Shown here piece after piece: positions 1-10,174 of a stretch of 64,000 nt of DNA. A program made the position numbers and the translations under genes. The notes beneath the pieces are model-generated. The model was not told the origin of the DNA. It searched no databases and saw only the letters and a list, made by a program, of their open reading frames with translations. The stretch is from Stigmatella aurantiaca DW4/3-1 (GTDB lineage Bacteria > Myxococcota > Myxococcia > Myxococcales > Myxococcaceae), in contig NC_014623.1 of assembly GCF_000165485.1 (NCBI RefSeq), positions 8,140,893-8,204,892 of the forward strand, read 5' to 3'. How positions within the stretch are numbered: the first letter of the stretch is position 1; each line of letters starts with the position of its first letter.

Positions 1-1417
1 ACGAGCGGCTCAGCCGCGTGCCATCCCACATGTGGGTGAGCACGAAGTCCGCGGACCCAGCCGCCAGCTGCGCCCACTCGGGGCGGCCAAAGACGCGCGA
101 GGCGAACGCCAGCCCCCGGATCATCAACCCATTCCAGCCCGAGAGGATCTTGTCGTCCCGCCCTGGCTTCACGCGCTGCTCCCGGATCCCGAAGAGGGCC
201 TCGCGTGCCGCCGTCAGGGTGCGCTCCAGCGCCTCCTGGGACAGTCCCCGCTCGTGGGCGATCTGCGCCACGGGCACGGCCACCTCCAGCACGGTGGCGC
301 CCTGCTCGAAATTTCCCTGGGGGGTAATCCGGAAGTGGCGCAGCAGGAGGTTGGCGTGCTCGGGCGTGAGCACCGAGCACACCTGCGCCGGGGTCCACAC
401 GAAGAACCGGCCCTCCTCGCCCTCGCTGTCCGCGTCCTGCGCGGCGTAGAAGCCGCCGCGCGCATCCGTCATCTCCCGCCGCACGTACTCCGCGGTCTCC
501 TCCACCACCTTGCGCCACAAGGGCCGGGACTCCACCTGCTCGCCCTCGGCGTACAGGTGCAGGAGCTGGGCGTTGTCATAGAGCATCTTCTCGAAGTGTG
601 GCACCCGCCAGCGGTCGTCCACGGCGTAGCGGTGGAAGCCCCCTCCCAGCTGGTCGTAGACGCCCCCGAGCGCCATGCGCTCCAACGTCCGCAGGGCCGC
701 GTCCTTGAGCGGCTCCGGGCCTCCCCGCCGCCAGGCGCGCAGCAGGAAGGACACATTCATGGGATTGGGAAACTTGGGCGCGCCCCCGAAGCCGCCATTG
801 ACCGGGTCCACATGGCGCAACATCCGCTCGCCCATCTTCAACACGTCTTCCACCGAGAGCGCCGCCGGGGCCGCCTCCAGGCCATAGGTGGCCAGCTCCC
901 CCAGCCCCTCCCGGAAGTCCGCCGCCTGCCCCAGCACCTTCTCCCGCTGGTTCATCCAGGCGTCATGGAGCGACTCCAGCACCTTGGGAAACCCCGGACG
1001 CCCGTACTTGTCCTGCGGTGGGAAGTAGGTGCCCCCATAGAAGGGCCGCAAGTCCGGCGTGAGAAAGACGGTGAGCGGCCAGCCTCCCCCCTGTCCCATG
1101 AGCTGCACCACCCCCTGGTAGATCTGATCCAGGTCCGGCCGCTCCTCTCGATCTACTTTGATATTGATGAAATGCGCATTCATGACGCTCGCGATGGCGG
1201 GGTCCTCGAAGGACTCATGGGCCATCACATGGCACCAATGACACGCGGAGTACCCCACCGAGAGCAGAATGGGTTTGTCTTCCGCCCGGGCGCGCTCGAG
1301 CGCTTCTTCCCCCCAGGGATACCAGTCCACGGGATTGGAGGCGTGCTGCCGCAGGTAGGGCGAATGCTCGCGGGCAAGGCGGTTACCGGAACGGGACGGC
1401 GTCTGGGGAGGGGCCAT
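1..1417 (-). CDS. DUF255 / YyaL-type thioredoxin-fold protein (C-terminus off the left edge)
   Basis: 472 codons are present from an ATG at 1417 to the window edge with no stop. The N-terminus reads [19 protein letters not shown] and then [18 protein letters not shown], the signature of the DUF255 (YyaL/spermatogenesis-associated protein 20) family. The C-H-W-C thioredoxin-like motif is at about residues 59-62. This is followed by the usual [18 protein letters not shown] and [11 protein letters not shown] stretches, then an alpha/alpha-toroid-like region. Family members are roughly 650-700 aa, so about 200 C-terminal residues lie outside. The family's reaction is not established; a redox or sugar-related role is speculative. 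It is cytoplasmic, with no signal peptide. The gene is divergent from the glycosyltransferase at 1604, so the 186 bp between them must hold both promoters. The ribosome binding site is weak. Confidence 0.9.
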   Translation of the reverse strand, partial: MAPPQTPSRSGNRLAREHSPYLRQHASNPVDWYPWGEEALERARAEDKPILLSVGYSACHWCHVMAHESFEDPAIASVMNAHFINIKVDREERPDLDQIYQGVVQLMGQGGGWPLTVFLTPDLRPFYGGTYFPPQDKYGRPGFPKVLESLHDAWMNQREKVLGQAADFREGLGELATYGLEAAPAALSVEDVLKMGERMLRHVDPVNGGFGGAPKFPNPMNVSFLLRAWRRGGPEPLKDAALRTLERMALGGVYDQLGGGFHRYAVDDRWRVPHFEKMLYDNAQLLHLYAEGEQVESRPLWRKVVEETAEYVRREMTDARGGFYAAQDADSEGEEGRFFVWTPAQVCSVLTPEHANLLLRHFRITPQGNFEQGATVLEVAVPVAQIAHERGLSQEALERTLTAAREALFGIREQRVKPGRDDKILSGWNGLMIRGLAFASRVFGRPEWAQLAAGSADFVLTHMWDGTRLSRS

Positions 1418-1603
1418 AATCGCTACGGTTCTCAGCAAGAGGAGCCTTTGGAATAGGAACCCCACGGACCAGGAGCAAGCGAGAAAGGGACTTGCAGTGT
1501 CATTCCCGGAAACACAAGACCCTTCTGCCCCTGTTCAAGACGCCCTGAGTGCGCTTTGTCCCTGGGCGTGGCCCGCTCCGCCATATTTACCCTGTCCCAG
1601 CCA

Positions 1604-2965
1604 ATGAAAACCTGCCTCGCCCTGCTTGCCCTGAGTGCGGCCATCCGGCTCACCCTCGCGCTGGGAACAGATGTCTATTTCGATGAAGCGTATTACTGGC
1701 AGTGGTCGCAGCGGCTCGACTGGGGCTATTACGATCATCCGCCCCTGGTCGCGTGGCTCATCGCCGCGCTGGGCATCCGGCCCATGGCGTTGCTCTGTGG
1801 GGCGGGCACCGTGGCGGCGGTGTGGGGCCTCGCGCGGGACATCCATGGCGATGCCGCGGTGGCCTGGCGAGCCGCGGCGCTGTGGAGCAGCGTGCCCATT
1901 TCCATCCTGTCGGGCGTCTGGGCCACCCCGGACACCCCCTTGCTGCTGTTCTGGACGCTGGCGCTCTGGGCGCTGTGGCGCGAGCGGTGGATTCTGGCGG
2001 GCCTCGCCTTGGGGCTCGCGCTCCTGTCGAAGTACTCCGCCATGCTGCTCGGGGTGGCCTTTCTGGCCACCGCCCTGCGGGAGCGGCGGCTGCCCGCGGG
2101 GGCCTGGGGGGCGGCGCTGCTGGGCGCGCTGCTGTTCCTGCCCGTGGTGCTGTGGAATGCCCAGCTCGGGTGGGCGGGCTTTTCCTTCCAGCTCAACCAT
2201 GGGCTGGGCGGCACGGGGGGCCTGAAGTCCTTCGCGGAGTTTCTCGGGGGCCAACTCGCGCTGGGGGGGCCCGTGCTGCTGCCCCTGGCCCTGGTCTATG
2301 CCTTCCGGGGCCCCCGGGAGCAGTTCCTCCCGCGCGTGGCGGCGCTGGTCCCCCTGCTCTTCTTCGGGTTCGCGGCGGTCCGCACGCGAGGCGAGGCCAA
2401 CTGGCCCGCGGTCGCCTATGTGACGGCCTGCATCGGCGTGGCGGGCATGCGGCCCTCCCGGGCGCAGGTGTCGACCGTGGCGGGGCTCGCCGTGGCGCTG
2501 GCGGTGACGTCGCACCTGCTCTTTCCCGTGCTGCGCTTCGAGCGGGATGTGCCCCTGGAGCGCACCCAGGGCTGGACCGTGCTCTCGGCGCTCGCCGAGC
2601 CCGGACGGCTGTTTCCAGGCACCGAGGCCGGCCACATCGCCGTGGTCTACGCCCCCAACTACCAGCTCGCCTCCCAGGCCGCGCGCTACGCGAGCCTGCC
2701 GGTCGACACCGCCGGGAACGCCCGGCAGAGCCAATACGACGCGTGGCCCAGGCCCGCGGTCGCCCCCGGAAAGGACGCCCTCTGGTGCTCGGAGAGGGCC
2801 CCCCCGCCCGACGAGCTGGCGGCGCGCTTCACCACCGTGGAGGGCCCCGTGGAACTGCCGGCGGACTTCCATGGGCGCCGGGTCCACACCTTCCTGGTCT
2901 GGAGGCTCCGGGAAGCCCGCGAACCCGAAGGGGCCCCCAGCGACACCGTCGACACCCTCCAATAG
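1604..2965 (+). CDS. GT39/ArnT-like membrane glycosyltransferase
   Basis: A 453-aa polytopic inner-membrane protein with about ten hydrophobic segments. Near the N-terminus it has the PMT/ArnT-type acidic motif YFDEAYYWQW (Asp27-Glu28) followed by WGYYDHPPLVAW, as in GT-C glycosyltransferases that use polyprenyl-phosphate sugars. Such enzymes transfer a sugar to a lipid or protein acceptor on the periplasmic side; the donor and acceptor here cannot be told. I chose the ATG at 1604 because it starts directly on the first membrane helix; an in-frame start at 1556 would add 16 residues of unclear value. The C-terminal ~130 residues form a soluble periplasmic domain. It lies 75 bp upstream of two secreted polysaccharide-active proteins, which hints at but does not prove a shared glycan theme. 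Confidence 0.85.
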   Translation: MKTCLALLALSAAIRLTLALGTDVYFDEAYYWQWSQRLDWGYYDHPPLVAWLIAALGIRPMALLCGAGTVAAVWGLARDIHGDAAVAWRAAALWSSVPISILSGVWATPDTPLLLFWTLALWALWRERWILAGLALGLALLSKYSAMLLGVAFLATALRERRLPAGAWGAALLGALLFLPVVLWNAQLGWAGFSFQLNHGLGGTGGLKSFAEFLGGQLALGGPVLLPLALVYAFRGPREQFLPRVAALVPLLFFGFAAVRTRGEANWPAVAYVTACIGVAGMRPSRAQVSTVAGLAVALAVTSHLLFPVLRFERDVPLERTQGWTVLSALAEPGRLFPGTEAGHIAVVYAPNYQLASQAARYASLPVDTAGNARQSQYDAWPRPAVAPGKDALWCSERAPPPDELAARFTTVEGPVELPADFHGRRVHTFLVWRLREAREPEGAPSDTVDTLQ

Positions 2966-3040
2966 TTTCACTGGTTATTCAGCTTTTACTCTTTTATATG
3001 GACTCTCTTGGCGGTCGCACACCGCTTGGAGGGACCTATC

Positions 3041-5104
3041 GTGAATACAAGCGTGAGATGGCGCCGGGTTTTCGCTGGGCTGGGGCTGGCCCTGGGGCTG
3101 GCGAATGCAGGTGAGACCCAAGCGGCGTGGCGCAGCGTGCTGTATCCCGCCACCTGGAAGCCAGGGGACTCGAACCCGGCCAACTCCGACCAGTTCCTGC
3201 ACGATTTCTCCTATGCCGGCTACCGCATGCGACAGGCGGAGCCTCCCTTCCGCACGGATCGCATCATCGATGTGACCCAGGCCCCCTATTACGCGAACAA
3301 CACGGGGGGCGCGGATGTGACGGCGATCCTCCAGCGGGCAATCGACGACGCGGGGGCCCTGAGCGGGGGCGCCGTGGTGTTCCTGCCCAAGGGGACCTAC
3401 CGGGTCGCCCCGCCTTCGGGGAAGAACGCCGCCCTGACCCTGAACAAGAGCCACGTCGTGCTCCGGGGCCAGGGGCCCACCGCGACGTTCCTCTATAATG
3501 ATGCCCCCAACATGCGCGGCCGCAGCGTCGTCCGGGTGGGCCCCGCCTCGGCAGGCTCCTGGACGTCCGGCGGCACCTCCACCGTGTCCGCCAGCGCGGA
3601 CCTGCCCAACCGCACCACGCGCATCCCGCTGACCAGCGTGTCTGGCTTCAGCGTGGGCCAATGGATCGTCCTGCGCACGGACATGACCTCCGCCTTGATC
3701 GACGAGCTCGGCATGGCGGGCAAGGGCTGGGAATCCCTGGAGGGCGCCACGTTCTACCGGCAGATCACCGCCATCGACACCGCCGCGAAGACGCTCACGA
3801 TCGACATCCCCCTGCGCTCCACCCTGAAGACCCGGGACAATGCCCGGGTCTACAAGATTGGCGCCCACATCTCGGAGGTGGGCGTCGAGAACCTGGCGAT
3901 CGGCATGCGGGAGAACACGACCCCCGGAACGGGCGGAACGGACTTCTCGACGCCCGGCACCGGGGCGTACGAGATGCATGACTCCTTCGCCCTCAAGCTG
4001 AACCACACCGTCGATGGGTGGTTGATCAACGTCCGGACCTACCGGCCTGCCTCCAACCTGCAGGACATCCAGGTGCTGTCCAACGGCATCGATCTGTACT
4101 TCACCCGCAACATCACCGTGGACAGCTGCGACATCAGCAAGCCCCAGTACAAGGGCGAGGGGGGCAACGGCTACCTGTTCTCCATCCGGGGCAGCGACAA
4201 CCTCATCAAGGACAGCGCGGCCAACCGGGGGCGGCACAACTTCAACTTCAGGTCGATGAACACCACCGGCAACGTGCTGTTCAATGACCGCATGACCGAA
4301 GGCAGCCTGGTGTCGGACTTCCACATGCACCTGAGCGCCGCCAACTTGCTGGACAACGTGACGCTGTATCTGGACTCCGCCGAGGCCGCGGACCGGTCCC
4401 CCTATGGGACCACGAAGCACGGCGTCACCAGCACCCAGAGCGTGTTCTGGAACACGAACGGGGCCCAGTACCACCCGAGCACCAACTACATCGTCAAGTC
4501 GCAGCAACACGGCTACGGCTATGTGATTGGGGTCCGGGGCAGCGCCACCCGGGTGAACATCCCCACGGGAGGGACAACCGCCCCCACCGACTTCGCGGAG
4601 ACGAGCGCTCCCGGGACGGAATTGCAGCCCCAATCCCTCTATGTCGACCAGATCGCCAAACGTCTGGGGAGCACGCCGGAGCACGCAGGCGAGGTGTTGA
4701 TCTACCAGGCCGAGAACCTCCCCCCCAGCAACGCGGGCGATGTGTCCTCGACGAACGTCGAGGCGGGGGCGCTCAATGGCGCGGTCCGGTACCACAACAC
4801 CAGCGCCGTGGGCGCCAAGGTCACCTACACCCTGTATCCCCGGACGATCGGCACCTTCCGGGTGCAGGTGCGGACGAAGAAGAACAATGGCCGGGGGCAG
4901 TACCAGCTCGACATCGATGGGGCCAAGCAGGGCCCGGTGCAGGACGACTACTCCAGCACCACGGCCTGGGCAGAAGCGGACCTGGGAACGGTGAGCTTCC
5001 CAGACCTCAACCCGCGCGTCTTCACCTTCACCACCACCGGCAAGAACGCCGCCAGCAGCGGCTTCAACGTCGCCGTCGACGCCATCCAGCTCACCCGCCA
5101 ATAG
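3041..5104 (+). CDS. secreted right-handed beta-helix protein, pectate-lyase-3-like, with C-terminal binding module
   Basis: 687 aa from a GTG at 3041, preceded by GGAGGG at 7 bp; an upstream in-frame start at 3008 lacks a comparable site. A Sec signal peptide covers about residues 1-28. The motif DVTAILQRAIDDA followed by GGAVVFLPKGTYRV is typical of the pectate-lyase-3/GH28-like beta-helix fold. The helix runs to about residue 510 with a hydrophobic, Asn-rich repeat pattern. The last ~130 residues resemble CBM6/35 or golvesin-C-like beta-sandwich domains. It probably binds or cleaves an extracellular polysaccharide. The next gene starts 32 bp downstream on the same strand and is also a secreted glycan enzyme, so the two look co-transcribed. 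Substrate and lyase versus hydrolase activity cannot be assigned from sequence alone. Confidence 0.8.
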   Translation: MNTSVRWRRVFAGLGLALGLANAGETQAAWRSVLYPATWKPGDSNPANSDQFLHDFSYAGYRMRQAEPPFRTDRIIDVTQAPYYANNTGGADVTAILQRAIDDAGALSGGAVVFLPKGTYRVAPPSGKNAALTLNKSHVVLRGQGPTATFLYNDAPNMRGRSVVRVGPASAGSWTSGGTSTVSASADLPNRTTRIPLTSVSGFSVGQWIVLRTDMTSALIDELGMAGKGWESLEGATFYRQITAIDTAAKTLTIDIPLRSTLKTRDNARVYKIGAHISEVGVENLAIGMRENTTPGTGGTDFSTPGTGAYEMHDSFALKLNHTVDGWLINVRTYRPASNLQDIQVLSNGIDLYFTRNITVDSCDISKPQYKGEGGNGYLFSIRGSDNLIKDSAANRGRHNFNFRSMNTTGNVLFNDRMTEGSLVSDFHMHLSAANLLDNVTLYLDSAEAADRSPYGTTKHGVTSTQSVFWNTNGAQYHPSTNYIVKSQQHGYGYVIGVRGSATRVNIPTGGTTAPTDFAETSAPGTELQPQSLYVDQIAKRLGSTPEHAGEVLIYQAENLPPSNAGDVSSTNVEAGALNGAVRYHNTSAVGAKVTYTLYPRTIGTFRVQVRTKKNNGRGQYQLDIDGAKQGPVQDDYSSTTAWAEADLGTVSFPDLNPRVFTFTTTGKNAASSGFNVAVDAIQLTRQ

Positions 5105-5136
5105 CCGTCCCCTCCCCGCCCAGCACGAAGAAGACC

Positions 5137-8079
5137 ATGTTCAGACACCGGTTCCATCCCTTGGTACTGTTCAGCTTGCTGCTCACCTCCCCTGCCATCG
5201 CCTCGGAGGAAGCAGCATCCGTGCGGCCATCGCCTGGACTCCAGGCCGTGACCGGCACCCAGTTCCTCAACCCGGATGCGTTCCTGGGCGGCTATGCGGA
5301 CCCCGCCTGGTACCGGAAGAACATCCCCTTCTTCGAGGCGCCCGACCGGGAGATCCAGGACGTCTATTACTACCGCTGGTACGCCTTCCTTCAGCACCTG
5401 CGGTACGCCACGCCCGGCGTGGGCTACATCGTGAACGAGTTCGTCAACGCCGTGTGGTACTCGCAAAAGTTCGACACCATCAGCGCCGCGGCCGGACACC
5501 ACATCTACGAGGCCCGCTGGCTCCGGGATCCGCGCTACCTCGATGACTACCAGACGTTCTGGCTCCGGGGCGGGGGCAGCGCGCGGCAGTACAGCTTCTG
5601 GGCCGCGGACGCCTATTACGCCCGCTACCTGGTCAACGGCGACGCGGCGTTCCTCAAGGACTTGCTGCCCGAGCTGACCGAGAACTTCGACGCCTGGTCA
5701 GACCACTACGAGCCCTCCGTGGGCCTCTACTGGCAGGTACCCGTCTGGGATGCGTCCGAGTTCACCATCGGCTCGTACCAGACGAATGACCCGTACCACG
5801 GCGGGAAGGGGTACCGTCCCTCCCTCAACGCCTACCAGTACGGCGACGCCACGGCCATCGCGCGCATTGCCCGCCTCACCGGCAACACGGCGCTCGAGAC
5901 CCAGTTCCTCAACCGCGCCGCCGCGATCAAGGCCACCACCCAGCAGAAGCTGTGGGATCCGTCGCGGAAGTTCTTCTTTCACATGATGCGGGACAACCAG
6001 GCCCAGGCCTACCCCCAGCCCGAGGGGACCCTGCTCGACGGCCGGGAGCACTTCGGCTTCGTGCCCTGGTACTTCAACATGCCCGACGCCTCGTACTCGG
6101 AGGCCTGGTCCGCGCTGATCGATCCCCAGGGCTTCGCCGCGACCTACGGGCCCACCACCGCCGAGCGGCGGCACCGCCTGTTCATGAAGGACGCCCTCAG
6201 CGGTTGCTGCCGCTGGAATGGGGTCTCCTGGCCGTTCGCCACCAGCCAGGTGCTCACCGCGTTCGCCAACCTGCTCAACAACTACAGCCAGTCCTATGTC
6301 ACCCGGGACGACTACTTCCGGGTGCTCCGGGGCTATGCCCTCTCGCAGTACAAGAATGGCCGGCCCTACGTGGCCGAGGCGCTCCATGCCGACACCGGGC
6401 AGTGGATCTACGACGGCGTCGGGCACAGCGAGCACTACAACCACTCGACCTACAACGACCTCGTCATCTCCGGGCTGGTGGGCATCCGTCCGCGCGCCGA
6501 CAACACCTTCGAGGTGAACCCGCTCGTGCCCAGCTCGTGGGCCTACTTCCTGCTCGAGAACGTCCCCTACCACGGCCACCTGATGACCGTGCTGTATGAC
6601 CGGGACGGCACGCGCTACGGACAGGGCCGGGGGCTGCGCGTGTACCAGGACGGCGTCCTGCTGGGCAGCGCGGCCACGCTCCAGCGGCTGACGGTGCCCA
6701 TGGCCGCGCCCATCGCCCCCGAGCGGCCCGCGCGGCTGGAGAACTTCGCCGCCAATGCCTACACCCGCGGCTACCCGGTGGCCTCCGCCTCCTACACCAA
6801 CAGCATCGATGACGCGCAGCGCGTGCTCGATGGGCGGATCTACTACGACGACATCCCCAACAGCCGCTGGACCAACTACCAGTCGCCCAACGCGAGCGAC
6901 TGGCTGGCGGTGGATTTCGGCACCGTCCGGAGCGTGTCCGAGGTGCGGCTCTACCTTTATCATGATGGGGGCGGGGTCAAGCCGCCGGCCAGCTATGACG
7001 TGCAGTCCTGGAATGGAACCGCCTGGGCCTCCCTCGCGGGGCAGGCCAAGAGCCCCGCCACGCCCGCGGGCGACGCCCTCAATCAGGTCTCCTTCCCCGC
7101 CGTCAACACCCGGAAGATCCGCGTGGTCTTCCAGAATCCCGCCGGCGCCAAGGTGGGCGTCACGGAGCTGGAGGCCTGGGGGCCCGCGGCCAGCAGCTTC
7201 ACGGAGACCTTCGACGCCAACGCCTCCCGGTGGACGACGTACGGCGGCGCCTGGTCGGTGGCCAACGGCCAGTACTCCGTCGCGACGTCCGGTGGAAAGG
7301 CCGTCGCCAACTCGACCCGCTTCTCGGACTTCACCTTCTCGGCCCGGGTGACCATCACGCCTCCCGGCGACGCGGGGCTCCTCTTCCACGTCACCAACCC
7401 GGAGCCCGGCAACGACGCGCACAATGGCTACTACGTGGGGCTCGTTCCCAGCTCGGGCGAGGTCGTCCTCGGCAAGATGAACGGCTCCTGGCAGCAGCTC
7501 AAGAGCGCCCCCGCCTCCATCCGGGCGAACACGGCCCACCTCGTCAAGGTCGTCGCGCAGCAGGGCTCCCTGCACGTGTACGTGGATGATCTGCTCACCC
7601 CGAAGCTGACCTTCGAGGACACCACCTTCACGGAGGGCGCCATCGGCCTGCGCGCGTACCAGGCCGCCGCGCGCTTCGATGACCTCCAGGTCTCGAGCCG
7701 CCTGCTCGCCGAGGCCGAGAGCGGCACCGTCACCCATGCGGTCATCAACTCCAACGCCTCGGCCTCGGGGGGCCGGTACGTGGGAGAGCTCGACTACGCC
7801 GACAGCGCCGTCGAGCTGCGCGGCCTCGCGGTGGCCAAGGCGGGCCGGTACACGGTGCGCATCACCTATGCCAATGGCACCAGCGGCAACAGCAGCCACC
7901 TCCTCTCCGTGAATGGGGGCGCGCCCCAGTCCGTGGTCTACACGCCCACCGGGGGTTGGGCGCGGTTCAGCACCGTCACGGCCGGGGTCACCCTGCGCAG
8001 CGGAACCAACACCCTGCGCTTCACCAAGGGAGAGCAATTCGCGGAACTCGACGTCATCGAGATCATCCCCAGGCTCTGA
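5137..8079 (+). CDS. secreted multidomain glycoside hydrolase (MGH1-like catalytic domain, F5/8 type C, LamG-like and CBM modules)
   Basis: 980 aa. The signal peptide is about residues 1-23 (ends AIAS). Residues ~45-520 form an (alpha/alpha)6-barrel-like region with the RPSLNAYQYGDATAIARIA stretch seen in MGH1-like (GH63/GH65-related) glycosidases. An acidic residue in WDASEF is a candidate catalytic position. Residues ~550-680 resemble an F5/8 type C (discoidin) domain. Residues ~690-850 resemble a concanavalin-like/DUF1080 fold (RFSDFTFSARVTI, GDAGLLFHV). The C-terminal ~125 residues resemble a CBM6/35. The arrangement suits cell-external attack on complex polysaccharide, alongside the beta-helix protein just upstream. 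GH family number and substrate are uncertain. Confidence 0.82.
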   Translation: MFRHRFHPLVLFSLLLTSPAIASEEAASVRPSPGLQAVTGTQFLNPDAFLGGYADPAWYRKNIPFFEAPDREIQDVYYYRWYAFLQHLRYATPGVGYIVNEFVNAVWYSQKFDTISAAAGHHIYEARWLRDPRYLDDYQTFWLRGGGSARQYSFWAADAYYARYLVNGDAAFLKDLLPELTENFDAWSDHYEPSVGLYWQVPVWDASEFTIGSYQTNDPYHGGKGYRPSLNAYQYGDATAIARIARLTGNTALETQFLNRAAAIKATTQQKLWDPSRKFFFHMMRDNQAQAYPQPEGTLLDGREHFGFVPWYFNMPDASYSEAWSALIDPQGFAATYGPTTAERRHRLFMKDALSGCCRWNGVSWPFATSQVLTAFANLLNNYSQSYVTRDDYFRVLRGYALSQYKNGRPYVAEALHADTGQWIYDGVGHSEHYNHSTYNDLVISGLVGIRPRADNTFEVNPLVPSSWAYFLLENVPYHGHLMTVLYDRDGTRYGQGRGLRVYQDGVLLGSAATLQRLTVPMAAPIAPERPARLENFAANAYTRGYPVASASYTNSIDDAQRVLDGRIYYDDIPNSRWTNYQSPNASDWLAVDFGTVRSVSEVRLYLYHDGGGVKPPASYDVQSWNGTAWASLAGQAKSPATPAGDALNQVSFPAVNTRKIRVVFQNPAGAKVGVTELEAWGPAASSFTETFDANASRWTTYGGAWSVANGQYSVATSGGKAVANSTRFSDFTFSARVTITPPGDAGLLFHVTNPEPGNDAHNGYYVGLVPSSGEVVLGKMNGSWQQLKSAPASIRANTAHLVKVVAQQGSLHVYVDDLLTPKLTFEDTTFTEGAIGLRAYQAAARFDDLQVSSRLLAEAESGTVTHAVINSNASASGGRYVGELDYADSAVELRGLAVAKAGRYTVRITYANGTSGNSSHLLSVNGGAPQSVVYTPTGGWARFSTVTAGVTLRSGTNTLRFTKGEQFAELDVIEIIPRL

Positions 8080-8126
8080 GCCAGGGCCGCCGCGGCCCGG
8101 ACGGCACCGGGTCGCATGCCCAACAG

Positions 8127-8164
8127 GCGCGTTGCGTGACGGCGGCATCGGTCACGCAACGCGC
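8127..8164. promoter_or_regulatory. 14-bp perfect inverted repeat, possible operator or terminator hairpin
   Basis: GCGCGTTGCGTGAC at 8127-8140 is repeated exactly in reverse complement at 8151-8164, with a 10-nt loop. It sits 47 bp after the glycosidase stop and 58 bp before the helicase start. There is no T-run after it, so it is either a terminator that does not rely on a U-tract or a binding site for a dimeric regulator in front of the helicase gene. Confidence 0.55.
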
Positions 8165-8222
8165 GAGCGCTCGGCTACCATGGAGGGCCGGTTGAACGCT
8201 CTGTCCTTGGGAATCTCCCTCC

Positions 8223-10145
8223 ATGCCCCGCGACGTCTCCTTCTTCGATCAGCTCGGACGGCTCCTTTCCCTGGAGCGTGAAGCCGAGCGGGCCCGCTCC
8301 GCCGCCCTCTCCGAGAGCCTCACCCTGCGAGAGCGCGCCGAGCAGGGGCTGTCCGTCCTGGATCTGGAGAGCGTCGAGGAGGAGGTGGGCCTCGGCGGGC
8401 GCATCCTCGTCACCCTGGCTCGCGCGGACCGGGCCCCCTTCCCCACCCGCATCCACAACGGGGACTCCGTCGCGGTGATGCCCCGCCGCGCGGAGGTGAA
8501 GGAGCCCGCGCAGGCCCTCGTCTCGCGCGCCACCCGCACCCGCCTCCAGCTCGCCTTCGACCGCTCCCCGCCGCCGTTTCTCCACGAGGGGCTGCTGCGC
8601 CTGGACGTCGTCCCCAACGACGTGACGTACGAGCGCATGCGCGCTGGGCTCGCGCGGGTCAAGGCGCTGGACAAGGGCGTCGAGCGCCGCCGGCGCGAGG
8701 TGTTGCTCGGCAACGAGCCGCCCCGCTTCGAGAAGCCCAGCGACGCGCCCCCCTCTCGCCCCCTCAACCCCGAGCAGGCGGACGCCGTGAGCCGCGCGCT
8801 GGCCGCCGAGGATTTCTTCCTGGTCCACGGGCCTCCCGGCACCGGCAAGAGCACCGTGCTCGCGGAGGTGGCCGTCCAGGCCGTGGCACGGGGGGAGCGC
8901 CTGCTGTGCACCGCCGCCAGCAACGCCGCCGTGGACCACCTGCTGGAGCTGTGCCTGGAACAAGGGCTGCGCGCCATCCGCGTGGGCCACCCGGCCCGCG
9001 TGGCCCCCCGCTTCCAGGAGCACACGCTGGACATCGTCGTGGAGGAGCACCCCGACCGCGTGCTCTCGCGCGAGCTGTTCGACGAGGCCTTCTCCCTGTT
9101 CGGCTACGCGCGCCGCCAGCGCACCCAGGGCCGCAGCCGCGAGCGCTTCTCCAACGCCCGCTCCTCCACCGCCGAAGCCAAGGGGCTCATGGACGATGCG
9201 CGCGCGCTGGAGCGCAAGGCCGTGCGCGCGGTGCTCGAGCGCGCCCAGGTCATCTGCGTCACCCTGGCCAGCCTCGGCTCCGGGGTGCTCGCCCACGAGG
9301 AGTTCGATCGGGCCCTCATCGACGAGGCCACTCAGGCCACCGAGCCCCTGACGCTGCTGGGCTTTCTGCGCGCCCCCAAGCTGGTGCTCGCCGGAGACCC
9401 GCAGCAGCTCCCTCCCACGGTCCTCTCTCAGGAGGCCGCGAAGGCGGGCCTGGGGGTGAGCCTCTTCGAGCGGCTGCTCCAGGACCATGGCGAGGGCGTG
9501 AAGCGGATGCTGCGGGAGCAGTACCGCATGAACGCGCGCATCATGGATTTCCCCTCGCGCGAAATGTACGGCGGCGCGCTGCGTGCCCACCCCAGCGTGG
9601 CGGAGCGCACCCTGGCGCCTGTACTCTCCCCTGGCGCGGAACTGGACGCACCGCCCGTGCTCTTCCTGGACACCGCGGGCAAGGGCTTCGAGGAGCAGGA
9701 GGAAGAGAGCACGCACAGTCTCTTCAATCCCGGGGAAGCGGACCTCATCCTTGCCCGGGTGAAGGCCCTTCTGGCCGCAGGCCTCTCGCCCCGAGAGCTG
9801 GCGGTCATCGCCCCCTACAGTGCCCAAGCCTTCCACCTGCGCGAGCGCGTGGAAATCCTCTCTCCCGACGTGGAGGTGGACACCGTGGATGCCTTCCAGG
9901 GCCGGGAGAAGGACGCCATCCTCGTCAGCCTCACCCGGTCCAACGCGGACGGAAATCTCGGCTTCCTAACGGATCTGCGCCGAATGAACGTGGCGATGAC
10001 CCGGGCGCGGCGGCATCTCTTCGTCGTGGGAGACTCGGCCACGCTCAGTGGCCATCCTTTTTATGCGCGCTTCATCGAGGGCACGCAGGGTGACGGAAGC
10101 TACCGCTCATCATGGGAGTGGCCCGAAGCGGAGCATTCCGATTAG
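8223..10145 (+). CDS. superfamily 1 DNA/RNA helicase, UPF1/IGHMBP2-like
   Basis: 640 aa. The Walker A motif GPPGTGKST is at about residues 203-211, Walker B/DEA(T) in ALIDEATQATEP near 366, then AGDPQQLPP (motif III) and REQYRMN (motif IV). The C-terminal VDAFQGREKDAILVSLTRS and MNVAMTRARRHLFVVGD are motifs V and VI. The N-terminal ~190 residues match the beta-barrel and stalk region of IGHMBP2 (SMUBP-2)-type helicases. It should couple ATP hydrolysis to 5'-3' unwinding of nucleic acid in the cytoplasm; the cellular role in bacteria is unclear. It is monocistronic by position, followed 29 bp later by an unrelated oxidoreductase operon. No nuclease domain is attached. Confidence 0.9.
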   Translation: MPRDVSFFDQLGRLLSLEREAERARSAALSESLTLRERAEQGLSVLDLESVEEEVGLGGRILVTLARADRAPFPTRIHNGDSVAVMPRRAEVKEPAQALVSRATRTRLQLAFDRSPPPFLHEGLLRLDVVPNDVTYERMRAGLARVKALDKGVERRRREVLLGNEPPRFEKPSDAPPSRPLNPEQADAVSRALAAEDFFLVHGPPGTGKSTVLAEVAVQAVARGERLLCTAASNAAVDHLLELCLEQGLRAIRVGHPARVAPRFQEHTLDIVVEEHPDRVLSRELFDEAFSLFGYARRQRTQGRSRERFSNARSSTAEAKGLMDDARALERKAVRAVLERAQVICVTLASLGSGVLAHEEFDRALIDEATQATEPLTLLGFLRAPKLVLAGDPQQLPPTVLSQEAAKAGLGVSLFERLLQDHGEGVKRMLREQYRMNARIMDFPSREMYGGALRAHPSVAERTLAPVLSPGAELDAPPVLFLDTAGKGFEEQEEESTHSLFNPGEADLILARVKALLAAGLSPRELAVIAPYSAQAFHLRERVEILSPDVEVDTVDAFQGREKDAILVSLTRSNADGNLGFLTDLRRMNVAMTRARRHLFVVGDSATLSGHPFYARFIEGTQGDGSYRSSWEWPEAEHSD

Positions 10146-10174
10146 CGTTCCCCCCTTGTCATCACGGAGGTGCC

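Noticed and set aside
32-1456. 474-codon plus-strand frame opposite the DUF255 gene
   Set aside because: No recognisable motifs and His/Leu/Arg-rich composition; the minus strand has the family motifs.
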